Source of the DNA: Adiantum capillus-veneris
Taxonomy: Eukaryota; Streptophyta; Polypodiopsida; Polypodiales; Pteridaceae
DNA length: 64,000 nt
Direction: 5' to 3'
Assembly (NCBI GenBank): GCA_014529385.2
Contig: CM043963.1
Coordinates: forward strand, 3,599,001-3,663,000
The translations under genes were made by a program, and so were the position numbers. Position 1 is the first letter of the stretch; each line of letters begins with the position of its first letter. The notes under the pieces were generated by a model. The model did not search any database. It saw only the letters and a program-made list of their open reading frames with translations, and was not told where the DNA came from. Positions 42,061 to 52,719 of the stretch are shown here, one piece after another.

Positions 42061-44190
42061 GGGCCAAGAAGAAGCTCAACCAAAAGGAGAAGTTACAGGT
42101 ACTGCCCGCATATCAACTAGACCCCGATTCAGTCAAAGCAACCAAGGCAGCATACCTCTCCAAAGAATAGCTAGAAGAACATCATACCACAGTCTTCACC
42201 GACAGATTCAAAAGTGAAGAGGGACATCAGGTGGAGTTGCAACTCCTACCTAAGGAAGTATATGATGTTGCCGCAAAGCTAGAGACCAAAGAAGCTAACC
42301 GCATGCTAGGACTCAAAGACTTTTATGAACAGGAGCCTTGCGGAGTGGATTTTCAGAAAGCTTACGAGCTTTTATGCTCAGTCAAAGAAGATGGAACGGC
42401 CCAAATATTTGACACTCAGTGAAACAAGGTCGAGGTGGTCATAACTAAAGATATAGTGGTAGAAGCACTCAGACTGCCCACAGAAGGAATGACCATGAGA
42501 GCAAGGGATAGGAAAATAGCAGGGACTTTTACCAAAGAGACTGCCACAGTTACCTTTGCAGATTTGATTCACAAATAGGTGGAAGATCTAGCCAGATTAT
42601 ACCACCAGCACTTCCACTTCTTGGCAAAAAGGCCACCAAGGTACACTACGCCAAATCACGCGGTTGCCACCACATTTACCCAAGTTCTCAAATCAACAAC
42701 CAGGCAACTAGTGGACCATGCTCAGTATGCCCTGACCACCTTGAAGGGCACCAAGAAAGAAGGAAAGATCACTTACTTGGGTGCACCAAAAGTGTTGACG
42801 AGGATTGTGTACCATGCTATTGGCATGGTTGACAATCTGTCACCTGCCCCTGGCCAAAACACCTAGATATTGGCAGCACAACCGTCTCCTAGAGCTACAA
42901 GGTCAGAAAAGAGATCTTATAAATCAGATAAAGAGTCAGCTGATAGCTTACCAAAAAGGCACAGCAGCGAGAGCTCTGATAACGAGGAGAAGAGAGCGAG
43001 AAGAGAAGAAATGAAGAGAAAAGTTGTGGCCGCCCACGAAGAAGAACCCGCACAGAAACAAGCTCGCTTTGAAAGAGAAACACACGCCTACTAGCACAAT
43101 TGACAAGCACAAGGGAAGGACCCAGAGAAATGGGTGCCTAGCGGACTTAAAGGCCCAAGAATGAAGCATCACACCAAAAAAAAGGCTGGAGATCCAACAG
43201 AAACTTTGGAGAAAATGTACCAAGAAGCTGAAGCCCTCAAGCTGAAAGAAGCCAAAGAAGCGGCTAGAAAAGCCAAAGAAGTAGAGGAACAGAGATGAGA
43301 TGAAGAAACGGCAAGGGAAGAAGCCCAAGAACAAGGCTATGAGTCTCCCCGACCCACTTCACCGTCCACGGCACAACAGGACCATCCTATGCCAAGCCCA
43401 CCAGCATCACCTGAGAAAGAGAGAGCCACAAAATTTGAGTCCACCAAAGAGACAGAATCTGCACAAAAGGCTGACTAGCAAGAGCAACAAAAAGAGAAAT
43501 AAGCAGAGCATGAACAAGAGAAAGAAACAGCTACACAAAAACCTGAAGAGCAAAAGGCAAGTGAATCTGCATAAGAGGCCACTGCTATACAAGAGTAGCA
43601 ACAATAGAAAGAACCTGAGCCATAGAAGCAAGTGAGTCCTGCACCAGAAGAGACCACACAGTCTGAGCCAACACGTTCTACTTCCACTCAGCAAGAAACC
43701 GCCGAGGCATCCACAAGGCCTCAGGATGAAAAAGAAAAATACCAACCCTCTACCTCCACGCAGGAAGAACCAACAGCCACGACGCAGCAGAAGGACAGAC
43801 ATGAGGCTGCAGGCACATCAACCCAGCTGGCAAGACAGGAGGATTGGCAGTCAAATGACAAGTTAATATTGCAACTAAACAAAAATGCAAGACAAATGCA
43901 AGATATGACGGAGAGACTCCGTTCAGCAGCACTTAGCCGCAACACAAAGGCTCAAGAGCTCGAGATGGTGATTGACGCTCTCCAAGGAGAGTTAGAAGAC
44001 AGAATGACTGTCATCACCGATCTTCAAAGGCAAGTGCAGGAGATGAAAGCCAAAGATGAACAACATCAGCTAGCAAGAGATCCTCAGCAGAAAGAAATGG
44101 AAGAGTTAGGTGATCTGCTCACCAAATTATCAGATGTTTGCAAAGCAAAAGATGAACAGCTGACAGATGTTACGAACAAACTTTTGACGA
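42061..44190 (+). pseudogene. Long broken extra ORF of E: helical domain, KR-rich, coiled coil
   Basis: One frame from about 42231 to 44190 reads as a single protein of some 650 codons interrupted by about a dozen stops, mostly TAG and TGA in place of expected CAG and CGA. The first 210 codons look like a compact domain (Q-L-L-P-K-E-V-Y-D, V-V-I-T-K-D-I-V-V-E-A-L-R-L-P). They recall the helical 'putative plant transposon protein' domain found beside some plant Gypsy elements, which I cannot verify. Next come a Lys/Arg/Glu-rich segment, a Pro/Thr/Ser/Gln-rich segment, and a heptad-like coiled coil (N-A-R-Q-M-Q-D-M-T-E-R-L-R-S-A, V-I-T-D-L-Q-R-Q-V-Q-E-M). Length, position and decay suggest an accessory protein of E. 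Its end is lost at the junction with D. Confidence 0.6.
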
Positions 44191-45080
44191 CGACCCTGGT
44201 TCCACTCACAATTTTATATCCATAGAGTTGGCCACCAAGCTAGCCATACAAGCCTACATGGGAGATTTCCTACCCATAGAGTGTGCTTTCAAGAAGGGGC
44301 AAGAAGCTTCAGTCACCCCTTTAATCGAGAAATTGAGGCTCCATGTCCAAAGCTATGTGGACAAAGAGGACTTATTTATCTCTCCTCTTAAGCACGAGGA
44401 TGTAATCCTAGGGGCACCAGGGTTTGATTGCATGGCTGCCAATGTTAAATTCCATGAAAGAAAAATCTACTTTAAGTACAGGAAAAAAGATATGTACATA
44501 GATGCTAAGGAGTTAGGTAACACCATACCCATTGTACATATGCAAGCTTTCAATTAGTCAATAAAGAGCTCTATTTCCATGTACATGGTTTTTGTTAAAT
44601 ATTCTCAAAATGAACCTAATGCTTTAGCAAAAGAAAATTATAAACAATCATAAGGAATTAGAGTTATCCAATTTTCTTAAGGGGTTTCAAGATGTTTTTA
44701 TTGACATCCCTTGTGAACTACCTCCTAAACGAGGCAATGATGACCATGCAATTGAACACTTTCCAGGAAGTTCACCGCCTAATAAACCTCCTTATAGAGT
44801 TTCTCAAGCTCAACAAGAGGAGATTATGCGGCAAGTGCATGAGTTAGTTGAGAAGGGCATGGTTAGGCCTAGCTCATCTCCATTTTGTTCACCCGTGCTA
44901 CTAGTGCAAAAGAAAGACGTCACATATCATATGTGTGTCGACTATAAAGAACTAAATAGGATCACTATCAAAAATAGGTTTCCCATTCCACGGGTTGAAG
45001 ACCTATTTGATAAGCTACAAGGGTCAACCAACTTTAGTAGAATTGACCTAAAAAGTGGCTACCATCAAATAAGGATAGTT
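44191..45080 (+). pseudogene. pol: Retropepsin and RT fingers of D
   Basis: D resumes with the active site [16 protein letters not shown] and then V-I-L-G-A-P-G-F-D (Gly for the Trp of relatives). After a TAG at 44554 and a shift near 44640 the reading continues with LPGSSP-like residues (F-P-G-S-S-P here), [19 protein letters not shown] and [11 protein letters not shown] at 45045-45080. The Copia element F then splits the RT before its catalytic site. Confidence 0.88.
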
Positions 45081-45085
45081 GATCA
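45081..45085. repeat. Target-site duplication GATCA (left) of element F
   Basis: GATCA precedes the LTR of F and is repeated at 50265-50269. In element C the unbroken sequence reads GTTGATCAAGAC, confirming the insertion site. Confidence 0.95.
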
Positions 45086-45362
45086 TGTAGACATGTAGTA
45101 GTGTTAGTGTGTATACGCGCTTCACCAGGGGCACTTTTCTCCCATTGGGTTTTTCCCCCTGGACATCTGGTGTGAAAGGACACCTTATCTCTTAGGGTTT
45201 CATATAAGCTTTGTAGCTCTGAGTTTGTATACTCTATTATTCTAATATAGAGAGATAGACTACAGAGATCTCGTACGCAAGCTCTGTGTCTTCTCCTTCT
45301 CCATCTTCTTCCTACTCTGAGTTGTTGTCTTCCTTCTGTTTCCTGTTTCATCATCTTCAACA
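45086..45362 (+). repeat. 5' LTR of element F
   Basis: Starts TGTAGACATGTAG and ends CTTCAACA. A TATA-like CATATAAG is at 45201-45208 and a pyrimidine-rich leader (TCTTCTCCTTCTCC) near 45290. The sequence directly after (ATTGGTAGAGCG) only loosely resembles the initiator tRNA-Met PBS. Confidence 0.95.
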
Positions 45363-45758
45363 ATTGGTAGAGCGAGGTGATTTCCAGAGCCTCTACTTGC
45401 GTTTTCGTGTCCGCGCGTGCAATCGCAGTTTTCAAGCAGTTTTTGAAAAATTTGCTCGTGGGAGCATCCTCGACGTTCCGGGAGTATTTTGATTAGGTGA
45501 CCTAGGGTTTTACCCCCCTTTCGAAGCCGTTGGAGCCCTCAGAATTTTGTTCTGAGCAGCGTAGCAGAAGTTACTTTTCGGAGGTGTTTAGATCAAGAGG
45601 GTGTGCTTTTTGACAGATTTTCTTCAGGTAAACAGTTCTTTTGGGAAGCAGCTTGTCTTAGCTTTGTGCTGAGATTTTGTGTAGAGTTTTGCTTGCATTG
45701 GAGAGGAGATTTGTGAATCTCTTGGAGGTTCTTTTTCTCTCTTGTGTGCATCCACAAT

Positions 45759-46708
45759 ATGGCTCAATCTACGGAGAAAGAGATTTTTGGTGCGTTTACA
45801 TCCGAAGACAAATGGATGGTACCAACTATTCTCTTTGGTCTTTTATGGCCAAAAATGTTTTGGTTGGTAAAGGATTGTGGGATTATGTATCTGGAGATGA
45901 AGTTCGTCGAGGTAGAATTGCACCTGCCACGCCTGGTCGTGGTGCAGCTATTGGTGCAGGACCCTCACAAGTCACTCCAGAGCAAAAGAGATGGGATACT
46001 AAAGATGCACAAGCTATGGCCGTGATTGCCTTAACCATAAAGAGGACAATCACACCACATATAAGATCTTGCAAAACTTCTGAGGAAGCTTGGAACACTC
46101 TGCAAGCTATGTTTGGAGGAAGAAATGCTGCCAGAATAGAGTTTTTGAAGAAACAACTTGACAAAATACAGATGGACGAAGGTGACGATATCGTCGAGCA
46201 TCTTACAAAAATCAGGGATCTTAAAGAGCAATTGCTTAGCATTGATGAAGTGATTCCAGAGAAGGACTTGGTTTCCAAAACACTCAATTCACTACCACCA
46301 TCTTATTTGACTTTTCAGACTTCTTTGACTCTGTCTTTGCGAGCTAATCCTGAGCCTCTTCATTTTGAAGAGTTAGTGGCTTTGCTATTGCAGGAGGATC
46401 AATCACGTAAGAACAAGTCTTTACAGGTGGATGGTATGGATCATGCTCTTGTTGTACATAACAAAAACAAGGGTAAAGAGAGTGCTCATTACTCCAAGTC
46501 TGGTGCAGGACAGTCTTCAGAGAAGTCTAAAGGTGATCCCGACAAGTCCAAGAAGAAAGGTAAATGTCACTACTGCAAGAAACCTGGTCACTACATTAGT
46601 GAGTGTAAAAAGCGAATTGCTAAAGAAAAGAAGAAAGAGTCAAGTTTGGTTGTTTCAGCTTCTGGTGATTCTTCTACAACTAAAGAAGAGTCTGCAAACT
46701 TTGTGTAG
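45759..46708 (+). pseudogene. gag: Gag of F (Copia)
   Basis: The likely start is ATG at 45759 (M-A-Q-S-T-E-K-E-I-F-G). A frameshift near 45805 moves the reading to the frame of D-G-T-N-Y-S-L-W-S-F-M, the conserved Copia Gag opening. The retrotransposon Gag domain runs to about 46400 (L-N-S-L-P-P-S-Y, residues typical of UBN2-type Gag). The CCHC knuckle C-H-Y-C-K-K-P-G-H-Y-I-S-E-C is at 46565-46606. A TAG at 46706 separates Gag from protease in the same frame. Gag assembles the particle and binds RNA. Confidence 0.9.
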
Positions 46709-48457
46709 GATACTTATGCTTTTGTAGTATGTTCAAATTTTTCTGCTTACAGTGTTGACAAGACACAAATGATTTGGTACTTTGATAGTGGTGCATCCAG
46801 GCATATTACTTCAAGGAAGGATTTGTTTTGTTCATTGGATGCAGCTCCAGCAGGAAAGAAGGTGACATGTGCAAATAATGCTTCTGATCCAATCAAAGGA
46901 GTTGGTAAGATTTTGATTACCATTTCAGATGGTTCAGATTTATGCTTGCCAGATGTCTTATATGTTCCAGGGATCAAGAAGAATTTGTTGTCTATATCCT
47001 CTCTTGCAAAAAATGGTCTTCGGGTCATTTTTGAGGATGACAGATGTGTTGTACGAGATCGAGAGAATGGTTATTCTCTTATCACTACAGGTACGTTGGA
47101 AAATGGACTATTTGTGCTAGATCGTTATGAAAAGCAAATTCAGGTATGTATTGCAGAAACAAAGACTCAGGCCATGCAGGATGCTGAGTTGTGGCATGCT
47201 AGATTTGGGCATGTTAGTTATGGCAGTTTGATGACTTTACAAAGTCATAATATGGTGCATGATTTGTCTTTATTGGAGATGCCACCAAGACATGTATGTG
47301 AAGGTTGCGTTCTTGGAAAGATGCACAGATTTGCATTTTCAGAGGATGGTTCAGTTAGAGCGACACGAAAGTTGCAGCTTGTACACAATGATGTATGTGG
47401 TCCTATGAGGACGCCATCTATAGGAAACAGCCTTTATTTTGTGACCTTCATTGATGACTTTTCCAGGTTTTGTTGGGTGTATCCACTCAAAGCAAAGTCA
47501 GATGTGTTTGCAGTTTTTCAACATTATGTCGCCATGGTTGAAAATGAAACAGGTTGCAAAGTACAGACTCTTCGTACCGATCGAGGAGGTGAATACATGT
47601 CAGGTGCATTTAAGGATTTTTTGGGAAAGAAAGGCATTAAACACCAATGCACTATGCCATACACACCACAACAGAATGGTGTTGCAGAAAGGAAGAACAG
47701 GTTTTTAATGGAGACGGCTAGATGTATGCTCAAGGCTAAGAGTTTGCCTCATAAGCTATGGATGGAGGCAGTTGCTTGTGCAGCACATGTTTTGAACAGG
47801 TGTCCTACTCGTGCCTTGATGACCATTACTCCATTTGAATCTTGGTATGACAGAAAACCTTCAGTCAGTTATCTTCGTGTTTTTGGTTGTCTTGCTTATG
47901 CTCACATCCCTCAGCAGTTATGTGGGAAGCTTGATGATAAGGCAATCAAATGTATATTTGTGGGGTACAGTAGTGGAAGTAAAGGTTATAGACTTTACAA
48001 TCCTGCTACAAACAAGATTTTTGAAAGTCGTGATGTAATTTTTGCAGAAACTACTGCTCAACCTATGGTTGCTTTTGATGTACCGCATATGCAGACACAT
48101 GATGTATTTGAAGGTTTGCTTCCTTCTTTTGTGGAGAATCAAGAATCACAACAGGTTGATAATCTTGATCAATCTTTTGATCAGCATGTGACACCTCATG
48201 ATGTAGAGGAAATTGTGCATGAAGAGCAAGAAGTTCTCAGGGAAGAAAGAACCTTGCCTAAATGGGTTCAGAAAACTTTGCAGGATAGCAAGTTGGATGC
48301 ACCGTTGCCACGAAAAACACGTGCTGGTACTACTTTTGGCAGAGAGCAAGTAGATTTGGCTTGCTTTAGCACTCTTTGTGATGCAGATGAGCTTGATTCA
48401 TTTGAACAAGCTTTAGAGTGTGTTCAGTGGAAAGATGCTATGCAGCAAAGAAATTGA
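46709..48457 (+). pseudogene. pol: Protease and integrase of F
   Basis: The protease shows W-Y-F-D-S-G-A-S-R-H-I-T (46772-46807). The GAG_pre-integrase and HHCC modules follow: W-H-A-R-F-G-H and C-E-G-C (near 47190 and 47297). The core has D in V-H-N-D-V-C-G-P, D in L-R-T-D-R-G-G-E-Y and E in N-G-V-A-E-R-K-N, a complete D,D-35-E triad. The Asp/Glu-rich linker to RT contains D-E-L-D-S-F-E-Q-A-L. The frame is lost near 48440 by a small indel after W-K-D-A-M. Confidence 0.93.
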
Positions 48458-49940
48458 TTCTATTCATAAGAATCATACATGGGATCTAGTGGACTTGCCT
48501 ACAGGTAAAAATCCTATTGGTACAAAGTGGGTTTTTAAGGTAAAAAGGAAACAAGATGGTACTGTTGACAAGTACAAAGCAAGGCTTGTGGCAAAAGGCT
48601 ATGCGCAACAGAAAGGCATAGATTATGATGAAACCTTTGCTCCTACTTCTCGTGCGTCCACAGTTAGATCACTAGTTGCAATTGCTGCTCATCATGGTTG
48701 GAAAGTGCATCAGTTGGATATCAAAACTGCTTTTTTGAATGGTGATTTGCAGGAAGAAGTTTATGTAAGTCAACCAAGTGGTTTTGTTGTAAAAGGTCAA
48801 GAGCAAAAGGTATGTAGATTGCGTAAAGCTTTGTATGGTCTCTAACAGGCTCCAAGAGCATGGTATGAGAAGATACATACTTATTTGATTGACCAGGGAT
48901 TTCAGAATAGTCCAACAGAAAGTACTTTGTATGTCAAAAAGAGAGATGGAGTTCTCATTATGCTAACACTTTATGTGGATGATATGCTTCTTACAGGCAA
49001 TAATGCAAATGAAATTGAAGCGTTTAAAGATGCTTTGAGAAAAACCTTTGAGATGTCTGATCTTGGTTTTCTACATTATTACTTGGGTATTCAGTTTGTG
49101 CAATCAGAGGATGGCATATACATGTTGCAGGCAAAATATTTGCATAAAATTTTGGACAAGTTTGGTATACAAAATTGTAAACCAATCTCTACACCTGTAG
49201 AAACTGGATCAAAGTTGAGCATGCACGATGTTGGAGAACCTTTTGATGTACATACTTATGCAGCAGCCGTTGGCTGCTTGATATATTTGGCAGGCAACAC
49301 TCGTCCAGACATTCAATTTGGGGTTTCACAAGCAAGCAGATTTATGCACAGGCCAAGTATGCATCATTGGCAGGCTGTGAAGCGCATACTTCGTTACCTT
49401 TCAGGTACCCCTAATCTTGCCATGTTCTTTCCAAGGGGGGATATGTATGGAAAGCACAGTTCTATGCAGCTTCTTGGTTACAGCGATTCAGATTGGGCTG
49501 GTGATTTTGACACACGACATTCCACAAGTGGCAATTGTTTTTTCTTGGGAAATGCATGTATATCTTGGCTAAGCAAGAAGCAACCCACAGTGGCTACATC
49601 AACTTGTGAAGCTGAGTACAGGGCAGCTTTCACGGCAACAGTTGATTGTGTATGGATACGCATGTTATTGGGAGATCTTTGTGAGTGTCAACAGGCACCC
49701 ACTACCATTTTCACTGACAGTCAGAGTGCAATGGCAGTTGCAAGGAATCCAGTATTTCATGCAAGAACAAAGCACATAGAGGTTCACTACCACTATGTCA
49801 GGGAAAGGCTACATGCAGGGGAGATCACACTAACTTACTGTCCTACACAGGATAACATTGCAGATCTATTTACGAAGGCGTTATCACGAGAAAAGTTTGA
49901 AGCTTTCCGAAAAGCTTTGGGCTTACTCTCATACACATGA
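48420..49940 (+). pseudogene. pol: RT and RNase H of F
   Basis: The RT domain has W-V-F-K-V-K-R-K, Q-L-D-I-K-T-A-F-L-N-G (first catalytic Asp) and L-Y-V-D-D-M-L-L (the YVDD site near 48970). A single TAA at 48843 stands where relatives have a Lys codon (G-L-K-Q-A-P-R-A-W). RNase H has Y-S-D-S-D-W-A-G-D, C-E-A-E-Y-R-A and F-T-D-S-Q-S-A, all catalytic acids intact, and the reading ends after A-D-L-F-T-K-A-L. This matches the usual end of Copia pol. Confidence 0.94.
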
Positions 49941-49987
49941 TGATCTGCTACCTTGTACGGATTCACACTATCACTACAGGGGGGATT

Positions 49988-50264
49988 TGTAGACATGTAG
50001 TAGTGTTAGTGTGTATACGCGCTTCACCAGGGGCACTTTTCTCCCACTGGGTTTTTCCCCTTGGACATCTGGTGTGAAAGGACACCTTATCTCTTAGGGT
50101 TTCATATACGCTTTGTAGCTCTGAGTTTGTATACCCTATTATTCTAATACAGAGAGATAGACTACAGAGATCTCGTACGCAAGCTCTGTGTCTTCTCCTT
50201 CTCCATCTTGTTCCTACTCTGAGTTGCTGTCTTCCTTCTGTTTCTTGTTTCATCATCTTCAACA
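49988..50264 (+). repeat. 3' LTR of element F
   Basis: It has the same length as the 5' LTR (277 bp) with about eight substitutions. It is preceded by the polypurine tract. Confidence 0.96.
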
Positions 50265-50269
50265 GATCA
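50265..50269. repeat. Target-site duplication GATCA (right) of element F
   Basis: It matches 45081-45085. D continues with CAAGACATTGTAAAGACCGC, the same as in C. Confidence 0.95.
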
Positions 50270-51293
50270 CAAGACATTGTAAAGACCGCATTTCGCACTA
50301 CGTTTGGTCTTACAAACATATAGACATGCCTTTTGGCTTAAGCAAGGAACCAGCTAGTGGCCACATTCAACCGCTTAATGGAGAAGCTATTCAGGCCTCA
50401 CAGAACCTTTTCTAGAGTGTTCTTTGATGATATTATCATCTACTCTAATTCACTAGACAAACACAAGGAACACCTCCGGGTAATATTTCAAGTCTTAAGA
50501 GAGAATAAACTTTATGTTAATCAAAAGAAAAGTGGGTTTTTCTTACAACAGAATCAGTATTTAGGTCACTTTATCTCTCAAGATGGCATCCATATGGATC
50601 CATCAAAACTAGAGGTAATAAAAGGATGGCTTAAACCAAGGAATCTTCATGAACTAAGAAGCTTTATAGGTATGTGTGCATACTATAGATGCTTCATAGA
50701 AAAGTTCTCACAAATTGCGGGACCATTACATGACCTAACAAAGAAAAACGTTAGGTATACATGGTCTGCCAAGGAGAACAATGATTTCAAAAATCATAAA
50801 GAAAAGCTTATCTCTCAACCTGTGCTTACATTGCCGGATCTCTAAAAGCCATTTGAGGTCCAATGTGATGCTTGTGGTGATTGCCTTGGAGCTGTTTTGC
50901 TCCAAGAAGGGCACACCATAGCCTATGAAAGTCGAAGGCTTGACCCTGTTGAGCAAACTCCAGGCATATATGAAAAAGAACTCCTCGCAGTTCTATATGC
51001 CTTAGACTCATGGAAGCACTATCTATTGGGGCCTCCTTCCATTCTACGGACAGATCGCCAAAGTCTTAAGTACTTCACGACACAGACCAAGCTCTCCAAC
51101 AAACAAATGAGGTGGGCAAATGTCCTTTTGCAATTTCATTTTCATATTGCTCACATTGTTGGCAAGCATAATCAAGTAGCCGATGCACTCTCAAGATGGC
51201 CAAGAGTGAATGTGGTTTCCATAGCAACTCACAATGATCTACCTTCTATGATAGATGAGTATGCTATTGATCCCGATTTTAGAATGTGAATTC
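50270..51293 (+). pseudogene. pol: RT catalytic half and RNase H of D
   Basis: After F the RT resumes, with A-T-F-N-R-L-M-E-K-L-F-R and the catalytic V-F-F-D-D-I-I-I-Y-S-N-S (near 50415-50450), then F-I-G-M-C-A-Y-Y-R-C-F-I. A TAA at 50843 (Ser in C) precedes RNase H: F-E-V-Q-C-D-A-C-G, G-I-Y-E-K-E-L-L, L-R-T-D-R-Q-S-L-K-Y-F, V-A-D-A-L-S-R. The RT active site is intact, unlike that of B. Confidence 0.9.
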
Positions 51294-52336
51294 AGCCCTT
51301 GCACTAGGGAAGAAATAAAAACCATTTACTTTACAAGATGGTTATCTTCTCTATGGCAATAGACTATGCATTACTAACTCACTACGTGAGAAAGTAATGT
51401 ATGAATCTCATGCTCCTCCTTATGTGGAGCATAGAGGGATCCAGTCTACCCTAAAGGAGATTGAAACATATTTCTATTTCATGAAAGCAAAATACAAGAG
51501 TATGTTTCTAAATGTGTGGTATGCCAAAAGACAAAGTTTGATAGAGGGAAGCAACCTGGATTGCTTCAACCTTTGCCAATCCCTAATTCACCATGGGAGA
51601 GAATATCCATGCAATTTATCTTTGGATTGCCTAAGTCTATCCATGGAATATGGGAATATGCACAATAGTAGACATGTTTAGCAAACAAGCTCATTTTATA
51701 CCTGTCAAAAAGACTATCAAAGCCCATCAAATGGCAACCCTCTTGATTTTACAAATCTTCAAGTACCATGGCTTGCCAATGTTCAGAGTGTCGGATAGAG
51801 ATCCCAGAATGACCAGTAATTTTTGGAAGGCTCTCTTTGAGAATTTAGGGACAAGGCTAAACTTCTCTTCGGCCTATCACCCGCAAACGGATGGCCAAAG
51901 TGAAATAGCTAACCTATCAATTCTTGATCTACTAAAAGCCTATGTAACAGAAGTAGATCAAAGGTCCCAATGGGAGAAGTACTTACCCTTAGTGGAGTAT
52001 GCCTACAATAACAATGTACATACTACCACGGAAAAATCACCTTTTGAGGTAATTGAGGGAAGATCAAAAAGTCCCCTGCTACTTAAGGTACACGGGAAGA
52101 TCTTTGTTGTAGATGAGTATAGCCAAGACCTACAAGAATCTTTCCAAAAGATTAAGGATGCTATCTCTATCTCACAAGAAAGGCAAAAGGCTACTACTGA
52201 TAAGCACAGAAGAGCCCAAGCCTTTAAAGAAAATAATTGGGTCTTGCTTAAATTTCCCAAGGCTCGATTAAGGCACACGACGGGCAAGAATACTACGGGA
52301 CACCAAAAGTACTATGCTAAGTTAGCAAAAAGGTGA
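51294..52336 (+). pseudogene. pol: Integrase of D
   Basis: The zinc finger (H-A-P-P-Y-V-E-H-R-G, then C at V-W-Y-A-K with one frame change near 51480) is damaged. The core shows D in I-V-D-M-F-S-K, D in R-V-S-D-R-D-P-R-M and E in D-G-Q-S-E-I-A-N, with F-W-K-A-L-F-E-N at the place where C has a stop. A duplicated 27-bp block (GTGATATGGTCCCTTCCAAA region, 52333-52376) follows the end of this reading. Confidence 0.88.
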
Positions 52337-52719
52337 TATGGTCCCTTCCAAAAAGGTGATATGGTCCCTTCCAAATTCTTAGAACAATCAATGAGATGGC
52401 CTATCAATTCAAGTTGCCTAGTCATTGGCTCATACCCAATGGTTTTCATGTGAGCCTACTAAAGCCTTACAAAGGAGAGCCACCTCAAGAACCAACTATT
52501 GAAGACCCACCAGAGATCGAGGACCAAGAAGAGGTACTGCAACCCGAGTCCATTCTTTGACATGAAGACAAGGTATTACGAGGTGGTAAGACTATCCGAC
52601 GATATCTTATTAAGTTTAAGAAGTATCATTTTGAAGATGCTAGATGGATGCAAGGCATACAATTAAAGGATAACCTAAACCTTGTCAATGCTTATAATGC
52701 TTCCCTAGAGTTAGCAAAT
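52337..52719 (+). pseudogene. pol: Chromodomain-like tail of D
   Basis: The tail reads [26 protein letters not shown] and, after a TGA at 52558 where C has CGA, a block with R-R-Y-L-I-K-F-K-K-Y-H-F-E-D-A-R-W. This is the best chromodomain signature in the window, with Y-L-I-K-F-K and E-D-A-R-W in the expected spacing, and assigns B, C and D to chromoviruses. Confidence 0.8.

Larger units (their letters stand above)
27664..44190 (+). mobile_element. Element E: long Ty3/Gypsy retrotransposon, 3' end lost
   Basis: The 5' LTR (27664-28584) is followed by a TGGCGCC-type PBS, a leader of about 2 kb, Gag, retropepsin, RT, RNase H and integrase. Then come a second retropepsin-like ORF, a noncoding region and a long broken coiled-coil ORF. 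It entered D inside the Gag-protease linker. On the right, D resumes at the protease codons D-P-G-S-T-H-N-F, about 100 bp further on in D than the entry point. No 3' LTR or target duplication is found, so one deletion seems to have removed the end of E together with that part of D. There is no chromodomain; the PBS and plan resemble the non-chromoviral Tat/Athila side of plant Gypsy. The right boundary is good to about 10 bp. Confidence 0.82.
45086..50264 (+). mobile_element. Element F: nearly complete Ty1/Copia retrotransposon
   Basis: It is 5,179 bp with two 277-bp LTRs (45086-45362 and 49988-50264), a GATCA target duplication and a PPT (CAGGGGGGATT, 49977-49987). The coding order is Gag, protease, integrase, RT, RNase H, which defines Copia. 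By my count the LTRs differ at eight positions, mostly transitions, about 3%. Only four lesions interrupt the single original frame: a shift near 45805, TAG at 46706, a shift near 48440 and TAA at 48843. It is the best-preserved element here. Confidence 0.96.

Noticed and set aside
43407-43802. Leu/Cys-rich minus-strand ORF
   Set aside because: It is the antisense of the Lys/Gln/Glu-rich segment of the extra ORF of E.
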